From: Corbicula japonica
Taxonomy: Eukaryota; Mollusca; Bivalvia; Venerida; Cyrenidae
Reading direction: 5' to 3'
DNA: 64,000 bases
NCBI GenBank assembly: GCA_038501625.1
Contig: JAZAYU010000001.1
Location: 6,651,457 to 6,715,456 of the forward strand
Position numbers and translations under genes: made by a program. Every line of letters begins with the position of its first letter. Positions within the stretch are counted from its first letter, which is position 1. Below are positions 33,514 to 45,469 of this stretch, in pieces. The notes under the pieces were generated by a model, which saw only the letters and a program-made list of their open reading frames with translations, did not search any database and was not told the DNA's origin.

Positions 33514-33945
33514 TAAACTAAACAACAAAATTTTAGTCAAAAACGTGGTTTTTATAATGGCAGAAATAAAAATAGTAACGCGACAGTAAATTTATGGATG
33601 GCGTAGACAAGTTATGAACGGCGTAAAAATACTGTCACGTTTGTAAAACTGCGACGGAAATTTCCTATTTTGGAGTTCCTTATATGCCGGAAAATTACGA
33701 CAACCTAGTGTGACGTAGTATATGACGTCACATAGAACACGGAAAGCTGGACATAGTTCAAGACGGAAATTCTAATCTGACAAGTTGTATCAACTTTGCG
33801 GATTAACGATGCACTATGCTAAAATCATTCATGGGTATATAATAAAAAAAAATACAAAAAAGCAAAATAAAGTTTGAAAACTTTCAGAATTTTGTATTTT
33901 TTTCAAGAAAGCATTTATCCTTTCTCACAAATGAACAAAAATAGT
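33514..33945. other. Unassigned CpG-containing interval between two elements
   Basis: It holds several CpG words (ACGCGACAG, AACGGCGTA, GCGACGGAA) and the paired CRE-like sites annotated separately. Composition differs from the AT-rich background. No open frame. It could be a further repeat or the proximal regulatory region of something outside these elements. Confidence 0.35.
33710..33731. promoter_or_regulatory. Paired CRE-like sites
   Basis: GTGACGTAGTATATGACGTCAC contains a full palindromic CRE (TGACGTCA, 33723-33730) and a half site TGACGT (33711) 12 bp upstream. The whole 22-mer is itself nearly palindromic. TGACGTCA is the CREB/ATF consensus (established). Whether it is used here is unknown, as no gene or TATA-box context can be argued. 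Confidence 0.3.
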
Positions 33946-33947
33946 TA

Positions 33948-35532
33948 CCGTCATCGTCTAAATATAAGCCGCACTCGTATATAAGCCACACCCCCCAAAA
34001 CCCCGATGGAAATGGGTGAAAAAAGCCTAACTCTATGTATAAGCCGCGGTCTCTTTTTCAGACCGGTCGCCATTTTGAATCGCCGGTTCCCGTGTGCCTC
34101 AGCGTAGGCAACAACAGCCAGCTATACTTTTTCAGTGTAGTAGATAGGTGTTTGACCCATGATAATTATTATGTTTGACAATTTGAAGGTATAGTCATTT
34201 TAACTGAAGAGTAATATTTGAGAAAATGGGCGGGAATGACCAAAATGTGCGAGTTTTAAATAAAATTCGAGTCGACCGTGTCATCTCAATATCTTGTCAA
34301 ACATTCCATAAGAATCTCAAACATGGCATCATGCTTTCAGTTTTCACACCTTAGTCAAGTGAGATACCCTCTAAGGCAGGTGAGACCAAGCTGCCAATTA
34401 AGGGTGACACTGATTTTACCAAGGGAATCTAAAACATGTCATCTGGCTTTCACAGTTTTTCACACATTACGGTCACTGTGATTTTACTGATACACGTTTT
34501 ACTTGAAGTAATCAATTTGATATATGCGTAATTAAATGAAACCCGATCGACTCGTGGACCCCACTTGTTCCATTAAATACGTAAAACACTGGTAAAAGCC
34601 AGTTTGCATGATTTAAATAAGTAAAATAATTACCTTGATGGTGATATCGGTTCTTACGAAATCCGCATTTTATTTCCATTTATCTTTAATTATTACATTT
34701 ATAATCCGCATAATTTGAAAAACAGCCGTTAACTTATAAAAACCGCATGTATCCCTTACAGAAAACATGACCATGCTGTTTATTTCGTATGGAGGCAAAA
34801 AATTCGATACCGCCGAACATCAAATGCAACTTTAAAAGACGTTGTCGGCTCGAAACAACCATCCATGTTTATTTCAGCTTTGCTATAAAAATGTTTGATC
34901 TACCTGGTAGTGTGCGCGTGTCATTTTAAGCTTGTGTGATGCAATAATTACTGAAATGTGATAACAGCGATAAATTAAAGATTTGGATATATTTTAAATG
35001 TTGGAATATGTTAGCGTTCAGTAAATAATAATTATTTTACTTTGTCGTTCGTAAATGTTGCTGATTTTTTACGTACCAGTAATTGTATTTGCAGTAAAGT
35101 TTGTGACAGCATTTCTAAGCAGTTGTTTGCCTGTGGCAATCATAATTATTTTCGTTCGCACAATGATTACCTCGTTGCATAGAAACGTCCCCGGATTGGA
35201 GATCATGACAAGTTGCAAACTGACGATTATTTTAATTGTAATTGCCGGTACTCAAAATAAAAAGAAGAGTAAAAGATTTCAATAATAGTTTATTATTTAG
35301 TACATTGTTTTACCTATCAAAAAATATTTTCGAACAAAACATGCAAGACGTGACAAATATCTCATTCAGCGTCCGTATACCGGTGCGCTTGACAATTTCG
35401 CCGCGGTAAAAAATAGGTGTTTTGAAGGCATGGAAAAAAAGTCTTGGGAACCTAAACCTATGTATAAGCCCCCCCAACTTTTTTTCGCCGAATCCTGGGA
35501 AAAAAGTGCGGCTTGTATTCAAACGATGACGG
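33948..35532. mobile_element. 1.6-kb TA-flanked element with CCGTCATCG inverted ends
   Basis: The left end CCGTCATCGTCTAAATATAA then GCCGCACT, and the minus-strand right end CCGTCATCGTTTGAATACAA then GCCGCACT, are inverted repeats with about three mismatches over 28 bp. TA lies on both sides (33946-33947 and 35533-35534), as for Tc1/mariner/pogo-type insertions. ATAAGCC recurs near both ends (left about 33964, 33981 and 34039, right about 35464) as subterminal repeats. The interior has only short frames and no transposase that I recognise, so it is a non-autonomous or internally decayed copy. Confidence 0.8.
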
Positions 35533-35534
35533 TA

Positions 35535-37364
35535 CATTAGAGCAGCTGATAGGTCTGTGTCAAAAACCCATAACTCAAAACACTATCTGAAGTAAATTAC
35601 GATTTCATTTTAATTTGAGAAAGTACACTGTCTCTTAATTTCACACACAAGACAATTTAAAAGTATATTATGTGCGAGAAACATATAAATTGTGCATTTG
35701 GAAGGTGATACAGAATTAAATGGTTTGCGCGTAACATTTATAGTTCCCAAGAGCACCAAACATTTAAAAAAATAAAACCAGTTAAAAGAAAGGCAACAGT
35801 AAATGCTTAGATGCAGGGTCTAAAATTTCTGTTAAATTAAACCTCATGATTTTTCCACGAAATGTTCTAGATATCTGTTATGAAATTTACATTCAATTTG
35901 CATGATTGTATTTCTTGAAGTTTTAAAACAGCAGAAACTGATATTGTCTGGACAACATAAAGTTATGCATGAAGCAAGAACCTGTGTATGCTTAAATGAA
36001 CTTTTCCCATTTAGTCCCCTGCAGTGAACCAGCACAAGGTCTTAGATTAAGGACCATTAGCAGAGATTTAAGGGATCATAAACTACTTGTAGGACATTTC
36101 CTGAAGCTCTGATCTGACTGACCAGTGAACACTGGTCAATCCTGAATGGCCATTAAAAACCAACTGTCCAGAACTTTCGGAAATTACTTTGATAAATCTG
36201 ATTACATTTTATTGTAGATTTAATGAAATGAATTATGATTTTCAGGTTTAATTTGCTTTGAGATATTAGGAAGATTAGACTGACAAGAAAGGACATAAGG
36301 GCAGGTTAAAATTTTAGTTGTACTAAGTTCAATATAATGAATTTGGAGGCAGGTCCAAGATAATAAAACAAAGAATGAAGAGCACTTTCAAATCTTTGCC
36401 AACTGATTGTTCGAAATTGTCAGCTCAGTCTCTGAATTGTCAATTAACAGTGTTTTTAGACTGGTCTGCAATTTTGAGCACAGGACAATTTTTAGTCAAA
36501 GGATTAAAAAATATTACTCTGGATGTGGGAGCTGAAGGTTCTTGAGTTTTATCAGTGCTGAGAATATTCTGTGATCATTTACAATGACCAGTGGGCACAT
36601 GTTCAATTAACTTAGACAAGAGGAGACAAGTTTCCAGGCATTGGCAAATATCTGATGCTAATAATGAAATGTTTCATTAAAGCTAATTTTTATTACCACA
36701 CCTTATAAAACAATTTTCAAAAAGCCATCGCTATAAGGCTCCATCTGGATAAATGTTTTAGAGGAGCCATTGGAAATGCATTATTCATAGACTGCAAGGA
36801 CAAGAGGCATTTTCCAAGAGGCATGAGCCTTTTTTTGTTGAAAAAAAACTAGCAAAATTTCTTTCTTTGCATAAAATCCATTTAATATATTAATTTTGCC
36901 AATCTTCATTCTCAAATATTCTTTTAAAACAGAAAACATAGCTAAACTTCACAAAAGAAGTAAGAATACGGGTCAAACAAGTGGAAGTAGATGACAGCAT
37001 TTCACACCGTTTTCTCATGTATTTGGGAACAAGATCTCATCCAATTTAGCCAAGAATAAAAAAATGGATTCAGACAAATCTCACGTATAGGGGTCTGAAT
37101 GTGACTGGAAGCAAATAAAAATGCTTTCTTACAAAAACAATTTCCTTCAAAGCAATTGTTATATATGCAAGTACACAGACAATATGGCACTAGACAATGC
37201 TTCTATCACAGATATTGGACACCTCTGACATTTTATTGGTCTGCATCTTGACCATTTGGGACTCATACTGTACATTTATATCAGAACCTTTGTAATATGT
37301 CTCCTTCGTCCTCCTAATATCACAGACACCCTGGTCTACTATACGAGTATGCTTGTTTCTTAAG
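35535..37364. other. Unassigned; complex block at 36.0-36.8 kb
   Basis: 36040-36820 is repeat-poor with mixed composition (for example ACCAGTGAACACTGGTCAAT, which contains a small palindrome). It may be conserved noncoding DNA. 36352-36485 faintly resembles the foldback MITE (AGACTGGTCTGCAATTTTGA, GCACAGGA). No gene is supported; 62-75-codon minus frames near 35310-37190 have no recognisable features. Confidence 0.35.
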
Positions 37365-40300
37365 AGACTGATCTCCTATACAAAGTAGAGCTCTGTGACT
37401 GATCTCCAATACATAGTAGCTCTGTGCCTGATCTCCAACACATACAAGAGCTCTGTGACTGATCACTAAAACATACAAGAGCTCTGTGACTGATCTCCAA
37501 CACATACAAGAGCTCTGTGACTGATCTCCAACACATACTAGAGCTCTGTGACTGATCTCCAACACATACTAGAGCTCTGTGACTGATCTCCAACACATAC
37601 AAGAGCTCTATGACTGATCTCCAACACATACTAGAGCTCTGTGACTGATCTCCAACACATACTAGAGCTCTGTGACTGATCTCCAACACATACAAGAGCT
37701 CTGTGACTGATCTCCAACACATACTAGAGCTCTGTGACTGAACTCCAACACATACTAGAGCTCTGTGACTGAACTCCAACACATACTAGAGCTCTGTGAC
37801 TGATCTCCAACACATACTAGAGCTCTGTGACTGATCTCCAACACATACTAGAGCTCTGTGACTGATCTCCAACACATACTAGAGCTCTGTGACTGATCTC
37901 CAACACATACAAGAGCTCTGTGACTGAACTCCAACACATACTAGAGCTCTGTGACTGAACTCCAACACATACTAGAGCTCTGTGACTGATCTCCAACACA
38001 TACTAGAGCTCTGTGACTGATCTCCAACACATACTAGAGCTCTGTGACTGATCACTAAAACATACAAGAGCTCGGTGACTGATCTCCAAAACATACTCGA
38101 GCTCTGTGACTGATCTCCAACACATACAAGAGCTCTGTGACTGATCTCCAACACATACTAGAGCTCTGTGACTGATCACTAAAACATACAAGAGCTCTGT
38201 GACTGATCTCCAACACATACAAGAGCTCTGTGACTGATCTCCAACACATACTAGAGCTCTGTGACTGATCTCCAACACATACAAGAGCTCTGTGACTGAA
38301 CTCCAACACACACTAGAGCTCTGTGACTGATCTCCAACACATACAAGAGCTCTGTGACTGATCTCCAACACATACAAGAGCTCTGTGACTGATCTCCAAC
38401 ACATACAAGAGCTCTGTGACTGATCTCCAACACATACAAGAGCTCTGTGACTGATCTCCAACACATACAAGAGCTCTGTGACTGATCTCCAACACATACT
38501 AGAGCTCTGTGACTGATCTCCAACACATACAAGAGCTCTGTGACTGATCTCCAACACATACTAGAGCTCTGTGACTGAACTCCAACACATACTAGAGCTC
38601 TGTGACTGATCACTAAAACATACAAGAGCTCGGTGACTGATCTCCAAAACATACTCGAGCTCTGTGACTGATCTCCAACACATACAAGAGCTCTGTGACT
38701 GATCTCCAACACATACTAGAGCTCTGTGACTGAACTCCAACACATACTAGAGCTCTGTGACTGATCACTAAAACATACAAGAGCTCTGTGACTGATCTCC
38801 AAAACATACTAGAGCTCTGTGACTGATCTCCAACACATACAAGAGCTCTGTGACTGATCTCCAACACATACTAGAGCTCTGTGACCGATCTCCAACACAT
38901 ACAAGAGCTCTGTGACTGATCTCCAACACTAACTAGGGCTCTGTGACTGATCTCCAATACTTACTAGAGCTCTGTGACTGATCACTAAAACATACAAGAG
39001 CTCTGTGACTGATCACTAAAACATACAAGAGCTCTGTGACTGATCTCCAACACTTACTAGAGCTCTGTGACTGATCTCCAACACATACTAGAGCTCTGTG
39101 ACTGATCTCCAACACACACTAGAGCTCTGTGACTGATCTCCAACACATACAAGAGCTCTGTGACTGATCTCCAACACTTACTAGAGCTCTGTGACTGATC
39201 TCCAACACATACTAGAGCTCTGTGACTGATCTCCAACACACACTAGAGCTCTGTGACTGATCTCCAACACATACAAGAGCTCTGTGACTGATCTCCAACA
39301 CATACAAGAGCTCTGTGACTGATCTCCAACACATACTAGAGCTCTGTGACTGATCTCCAACACATACTAGAGCTCTGTGACTGATCTCCAAAACATACTC
39401 CAGCTCTGTGACTGATCTCCAACACATACAAGAGCTCTGTGACTGATCTCCAACACATACTAGAGCTCTGTGACTGAACTCCAACACATACAAGAGCTCT
39501 GTGACTGATCTCCAACACATACTAGAGCTCTGTGACTGATCTCCAACACATACTAGAGCTCTGTGACTGATCTCCAACACATACTAGAGCTCTGTGACTG
39601 ATCACTAAAACATACAAGAGCTCGGTGACTGATCTCCAACACATACTAGAGCTCTGTGACTGATCTCCAACACATACTAGAGCTCTGTGACTGATCTCCA
39701 ACACATACTAGAGCTCTGTGACTGATCTCCAACACATACTAGAGCTCTGTGACTGATCTCCAACACATACAAGAGCTCTGTGACTGATCTCCAACACATA
39801 CTAGAGCTCTGTGACTGATCTCCAAAACATACTAGAGCTCTGTGACTGATCTCCAACAAATACTCGACCTCTGTGACTGATCTCTAAAACATACAAGAGC
39901 TCTGTGACTGATCTCCAAAACATACAAGAAATCTGTGACTGATCTCCAACACATACAAGAGCTCTGTGACTGATCTCCAACACATACTAGAGCTCTGTGA
40001 CTGATCTCCAACACATACAAGAGCTCTGTGACTGATCTCCAACACATACTAGAGCTCTGTGACTGATCTCCAAAACATACAAGAGCTCTGTGACTGATCT
40101 CCAAAACATACTCGAGCTCTGTGACTGATCTCCAACACATACAAGAGCTCTGTGACTGATCTCCAACACATACAAGAGCTCTGTGACTGATCTCCAACAC
40201 ATACAAGAGCTCTGTGACTGATCTCCAAAACATACTCGAGCTCTGTGACTGATCTCCAACACATACAAGAGCTCTGTGACTGATCTCCAACACATACTAG

Positions 40301-40855
40301 AGCTCTGTGACTGATCTCCAACACATACTAGAGCTCTGTGACTGATCTCCAACACATACAAGAGCTCTGTGACTGATCTCCAACACATACAAGAGCTCTG
40401 TGACTGATCTCCAACACATACAAGAGCTCTGTGACTGATCTCCAACACATACTAGAGCTCTGTGACTGATCTCCAACACATACAAGAGCTCTGTGACTGA
40501 TCTCCAACACATACTAGAGCTCTGTGACTGATCTCCAACACATACAAGAGCTCTGTGACTGATCTCCAACACATACTAGAGCTCTGTGACTGATCTCCAA
40601 CACATACTAGAGCTCTGTGACTGATCTCCAACACATACTAGAGCTCTGTGACTGATCTCCAACACATACTAGAGCTCTGTGACTGATCTCCAACACATAC
40701 AAGAGCTCTGTGACTGATCTCCAACACATACAAGAGCTCTGTGACTGATCTCCAACACATACTAGAGCTCTGTGACTGAACTCCAACACATACAAGAGCT
40801 CTGTGACTGATCTCCAACACATACTAGAGCTCTGTGACTGATCTCCAACATATAT
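37365..40855. repeat. 31-bp minisatellite, homogeneous domain (about 112 units)
   Basis: The unit is GAGCTCTGTGACTGATCTCC followed by AACACATACTA, 31 bp, repeated head to tail with very few indels. The main variants are ACTAG versus ACAAG at the junction, TGATC versus TGAAC, and a private type ATCACTAAAACATACAAG. Because 31 is one more than a multiple of three, three units make 31 codons and all minus-strand frames translate to the same permuted peptide. The ACAAG form has no minus-strand stop in any frame, while ACTAG gives TAG in one frame. This explains the pile of overlapping minus frames (60-184 codons). It is not evidence of a gene: variants are not biased to silent positions and no start context or non-repeat domain exists. 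Each unit holds the palindrome AGAGCTCT. Confidence 0.95.
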
Positions 40856-41870
40856 TAGAACTTTAGGACTGATTTTCAACAGCTACTTAAGCTTTGGGAG
40901 TGATCTCCAACACATAGTAGAGCTATGAGACTGATCACCAACACATAATAGAGGTTTGGGACTAATCTCCAATCATACTATAGCTTTAAAATGATCTTAA
41001 ATGATTACTAGAGGTTGTGGGTGTGATCTCCAACACACAATAGAGCTTTGGGACTGATCTCAAATACATATTAGAGGGTTTGGGAGTAATCTTTAACACA
41101 ATGTCATACTAGAGCTTTCGGAGTGGTCTCCAATACATACGAAAGCTTGTCTGATCTCTCTCACACACTAGAGCTTTGGGACTGATCTCTAACACATACT
41201 AGAGCTTTAGGACATCTCTAACACATACTAGAGCTTAAGGTCTGATCTTTCACACACTAGAGCTTTGGAACTGATCTCTAACACATACTTGAGCTTTAGG
41301 ACATCTCTGACACATACTAGAGCTTTAGGACATCTCTAACACATACTAGAGCTTTGGAACTGATCTCTAACACATACTAGAGCTTTAGGACATCTCTGAC
41401 ACATACTAGAGCTTTAGGACATCTCTAACACATACTAGAGCTTTGGAACTGATCTCTAACACATACTAGAGCTTTAGGACATCTCTAACACACACCAGTG
41501 CTTTGTAAATGATCTCTAATACCTACAAGAGCTTTGGGACTGATCTCTAACACATCCTAGAGCTAAAGGTCTGATCTCTCGCACACACTAGAGCTTTGGG
41601 ACTGATATCTAACTCATACTAGAGCTTTGGAATTGATTTCCATCACATACTGATGCTTGAAGACTCATCAGATCTCTTACACATACTAGAGCTTTGGGAC
41701 TGATCTCCAACACTACTAGAGCTTAGGGACTGGTCTTCAACATTTACAGGAGCTTTAACACCTATCTCCAACACATACTTGAGCTTTGAGACTGATCTTT
41801 AATACATACTAGAGTTTTGGGACTGATCCACACATACTAGAGCTATCTTTGGAACTGCTCTTAAACACCC
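40856..41870. repeat. 31-bp minisatellite, degenerate right domain
   Basis: The same unit continues in decayed form, GAGCTTTGGGACTGATCTCT then AACACATACTA, with substitutions and indels for roughly 30 further units. Within it, 41291-41379 and 41380-41468 are two copies of an 89-bp trimer (29+29+31 bp; the 29-bp units lack TG in ACTGATC). Divergence is much higher than left of 40855. The left edge at 37.37-37.43 kb loses identity over only a couple of units, so the array is asymmetric. Confidence 0.85.
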
Positions 41871-43907
41871 ATCAACACTCTAAACAAACGTGACATAGAC
41901 TGGATAAAGGCACCTTATTTCTCATCTGATGAAATATTTACAATTTAAGGGATATGATTCAAAGCAACTGCTGTGATCTGGGAAGCTCTTAAACTTGAAT
42001 ATGATATATAAATTGTTGTGGGCCTTGCAAGACTGCCTGCCACCTGCCCACCTCAGGTGTTCCTATCATATGTCCCATTTTCCAAAAATAGGTATAAGAA
42101 GTAAATATGGTCAGAGAAATAATAAGTTGAAAACTATTTATATTAAGTGGCTACATTTTCCAGAATCAATTAGGTAAATTGACTGGACAATCAATTCTAG
42201 TAATGAGGTTACCATTGAAAATATTGTTAAAAATTCAATTATTAACATCATAAAAAGTCATTAAACAGTTAATAACATAACTTAATTTAGAATCCATAAA
42301 TTGACAAAATACACTTAAAAGGAAAATGAAATTCCATCAAATAATGAGCTTGGCATGTCAGCAGATCCAACCCTGATCTAAAGGGTATTAAACTGAGTGA
42401 AAACTCACCTAAAATTCAATGTCATTCTTCCCATTGGTCATTTCTAAGACAATGCTCTATTTAACCAATCAGATTATTAGAATACAGATTTTTCTGACAA
42501 AACATAGTATATATATATATAAACAGGATAAAATGCAAGAAGGTTACCTGTGCTGTGACAATGATACCAACCATTTGTTTCACTTATATAACCAAAGTTG
42601 CTTAACAAAATATAGAAACATGCCTACATGTATGTTTGTGCAAGCAAATAGTAAAATGAAAGTTGCTCAAAGACAATGCAGGGCAACTTTTGCTCAACAA
42701 AATGCACAAGCTTATGCAACAAATAACATAGCCAATTATTGCTACAAAATAACATGGCCTTTTATTGCTAAGAGAAAGGCTGATTACTGCAAAAGCTAAA
42801 CAAAAGTCTTGAACCAGACTACCTTCACATCAAAGTTGGTGAGGATAGTTCAAAACACATTATGCACCTATTGTCCAGAAAAAGAAGAATTTTTGTATAA
42901 GTGACTCAACCTCATTTGACTATATTTTGGCTGTATAAAAACAACATTAAGACAGAAACAACTTATTCATGTACGCATTACTTCTCAACAATTTAACTCT
43001 AGAAATTCTAAAATTCAAAAACAAGTATTAAAAGTAATCCTTTATGCCACATGAATGTCTTATTAGGTAAACTACATTATTATAATATTATGTATCTATG
43101 AATTCAGTCATTATGGAGATTTGCTGTACTGTCATGATTATGAAATATCACTGAATTTAAATTAACCAAATTGTAAGTTCTTAATTGATCAAGAAAATTA
43201 ATATCACTGTCATTGATGGTACCAACATTATAAACAGAAAACTGAGATGACATTCAGTGACAGGGATTAATGTTCCACGAGCCGATTGAAGTGACCTGAG
43301 TAGATGGGATTTCCATCAAATTATTAAAAGACATGGATTAGCCAAAACTGATATTAATCATTATTATTGGCAAATTCATTGGGTATATAACTACTCAAAT
43401 AGCTGTGAAAGTATCTGTGACTCAAGTCATGAAAGAGCACCAATATTTGCAAGGATAGTTTAGCACCGCCCAGTCATATAAAAAAAAAGACAGAGCGCAT
43501 ATATTATTTTATTGGTTTATCAAATGTACACGTCATGACAACTAAGTCCTGAACATTGACAGATGGTCATCTTATTATTATGGTGGACAGGAACTAAAAA
43601 AAAACTTTTATGCCATCATAGTGTCTTCATTTAAGTGCCATCCAGTGGCTCTGTCCATTAGACGAGCCTGCAGGTGCCAGGAAGCTTCAGGAGTTATTGG
43701 ACACTGCTAATGCACAAATATTCACCATTTCTGTAAGATGGTGTTTATCTTACATTAATTTTATCATGTCCAGCAAGTGATGAGACTGGAACAATTAGCA
43801 GCACTTAGTTTTATTCTCTACATGTCACCAATAATTCTGAAAATGACTTGTGATAAAAATGAATGATGTATGAGGGAATTAAGTTTGCTGAAAGAAAATA
43901 AATTCAT
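41871..43907. other. Unassigned; complex blocks at 43.25-43.85 kb
   Basis: The plus-strand frame 42419-42799 (126 codons) is the longest non-repeat frame in the window. It has AT-driven composition, no motif I recognise and no supporting context, so I do not call it. 43250-43480 and 43600-43850 are repeat-poor with mixed composition and contain TTATTATTGG, CAGGTG and AACAATTAGC-type words. They are candidates for conserved noncoding sequence. Confidence 0.35.
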
Positions 43908-43911
43908 TTAA

Positions 43912-44606
43912 GGGCTCGCCACACTCCTCCCAATCCTATTCATCGATAAAAAGAAAATTATCAAAATCTCGATAATGGCAAAATGCTGTTCAATGAAACT
44001 TTCCACAAATGAATGTTACTAATGTAACTTGATTTTGCATACAGTAAGACACGCTAGAATAGTAAAGAAAACAAGCTAGACCATAAAATTCCTTAAAATT
44101 CTATAAATTCACAAAAACTAAGGGATACAAAACATAATTTTAAATTCCCACATGAGTGCAATGTTATTGACAAGAAAATGTTGTGTACTTTGTTAAAAAC
44201 TTTCAACTACTAAAAGAGAAATCAGTGATTGTAATCCGTTTACGCGACCAGGAAGCTACCAATAAATTGAAGGTCATACACACTTTTACTAATATCTCGT
44301 AAAATTTACATATGTAAGTCATGAGGACACAATAAATTGTTGTCAGTATCATATTACTCATGTGTGCATTTAAAATGATGTTTCGTGTTGTTTAGTTTTT
44401 GTGAAACTATGTAAATAGAAGTTGAGGGAATTTTTTTATCCCTCTATTTTCTTTACTATTCTAACGTGTCTTACCAACTGCAAAATAAAGATACATTAAT
44501 AACATACATCTGTGCAAAGTTTCATTTAACGGCATTTTGCCGTTATTGAGATTTTGATAATTTTCCTTTTACAGATGAATAGGATTGGGAGGAGTGTGGC
44601 GAGCCC
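43912..44606. mobile_element. TTAA-flanked MITE with arms of about 160 bp
   Basis: TTAA at 43908-43911 and at 44607-44610 flank inverted arms. The left arm is GGGCTCGCCACACTCCTCCC, AATCCTATTCATC, AAATTATCAAAATCTCGATA, continuing to AAGACACGCTAGAATAGTAA near 44064. The right arm mirrors it from about 44450 (TTACTATTCTAACGTGTCTT) to CCTCCCACACTCC-type inverse at 44606. The middle 370 bp is AT-rich and noncoding. TTAA duplication points to a piggyBac-like or Kolobok-like transposase acting in trans; the terminal GGG rather than CCC separates it from family A. Confidence 0.85.
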
Positions 44607-44610
44607 TTAA

Positions 44611-45211
44611 CTTGAAACTTTACTTCACTTTCCAATTACATGGGTAAAGAATAAACAATTAAAAGTCTTTTAAAATTCAGGGCAAAAATTTGGCTCCATT
44701 CCTTTTCCCCCAAGAATATTTTTACCCCAAGTTTGAATTTTAATAATGATCAATGAAAGAAAGATCAACTTTCCTTCAATCCTGTCATTGATAAGCTTAA
44801 AAAAAATTATTTATAGCAAGCATCTCACTACAATGATGCACAGCACATAATCTTATAAAAAAAATAAATTAAATGAAAATGTGCTAAATGGTGCAAAAAA
44901 CTTGAGTTGTTAATTAATCAAAGGTTTTAAAATCCTTATGGAATGGGACTGGTGTCAGCTCCCCAAATCACTTATCACCATTATCTATGTCTCCAGAAGG
45001 CTGAATGCACTTCTAAAAGTACTTTCACTAGGTACCTCATAAGACTGTTTTGAACAGGTGTATGCACATTGCGTTTGGATGACCATTTAAATCCCATAGT
45101 AAAACTATCTATGATCTAATCTCAATTTTGATACCAAATATTTAGGTATTATAATTAAGAAAAGCAGTTGATGAAAAATCACTGAAAACAAAGTGCACAC
45201 CTTTTTTTTTA
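44611..45211. other. Unassigned AT-rich DNA
   Basis: No gene or repeat recognised. Confidence 0.5.
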
Positions 45212-45379
45212 ATAGAGTATAGCTTATATCCCATGTCTGACCGAGTGTAGGTTCAGATCATAGATGCATTAGATTATTTCTGACCAAGAAGCAAATAGTA
45301 TAGATCAATGGATAAGCAGACAGATCTGGATCTACACTGGTTAAGCACATGGGGGATATTGTTGGAGTAAAGGGCTTAC
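45212..45379. mobile_element. Family A MITE (degenerate)
   Basis: TTAGATTATTTCTGACCAAG, AGCAGACAGATCTGGATCTA, CACTGGT and the terminal TTGGAGTAAAGGGCTTA are family A words. The left half is badly eroded. Confidence 0.55.
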
Positions 45380-45469
45380 AGGGGATATAAGGATTATTCT
45401 CCCTCTATCAGTGCCTTACATGTACACTTTTTTCAATGAATGAACGTGATGGGTGTTCAGCAGAAAACT

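Noticed and set aside
36352..36490. Fourth copy of the foldback MITE
   Set aside because: Only isolated words (AGACTGGTCTGCAATTTTGA, TCCAAGATAATAAAAC) match; the arms do not pair convincingly.
37320..40879. Many minus-strand open frames of 60-184 codons encoding a Cys/Ser-rich repeat protein
   Set aside because: They are the three-frame translation of a 31-bp minisatellite; unit variants (CTAG/CAAG, TGATC/TGAAC) change residues freely and introduce stops in one frame, and no non-repeat domain or start context exists.
37365..41870. CRISPR-like array
   Set aside because: Units are directly head to tail without unique spacers, and the DNA is eukaryotic in character.
42419..42799. 126-codon plus-strand frame, the longest outside repeats
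   Set aside because: AT-driven composition, no recognised motif, no splice, promoter or polyadenylation context that I could argue.
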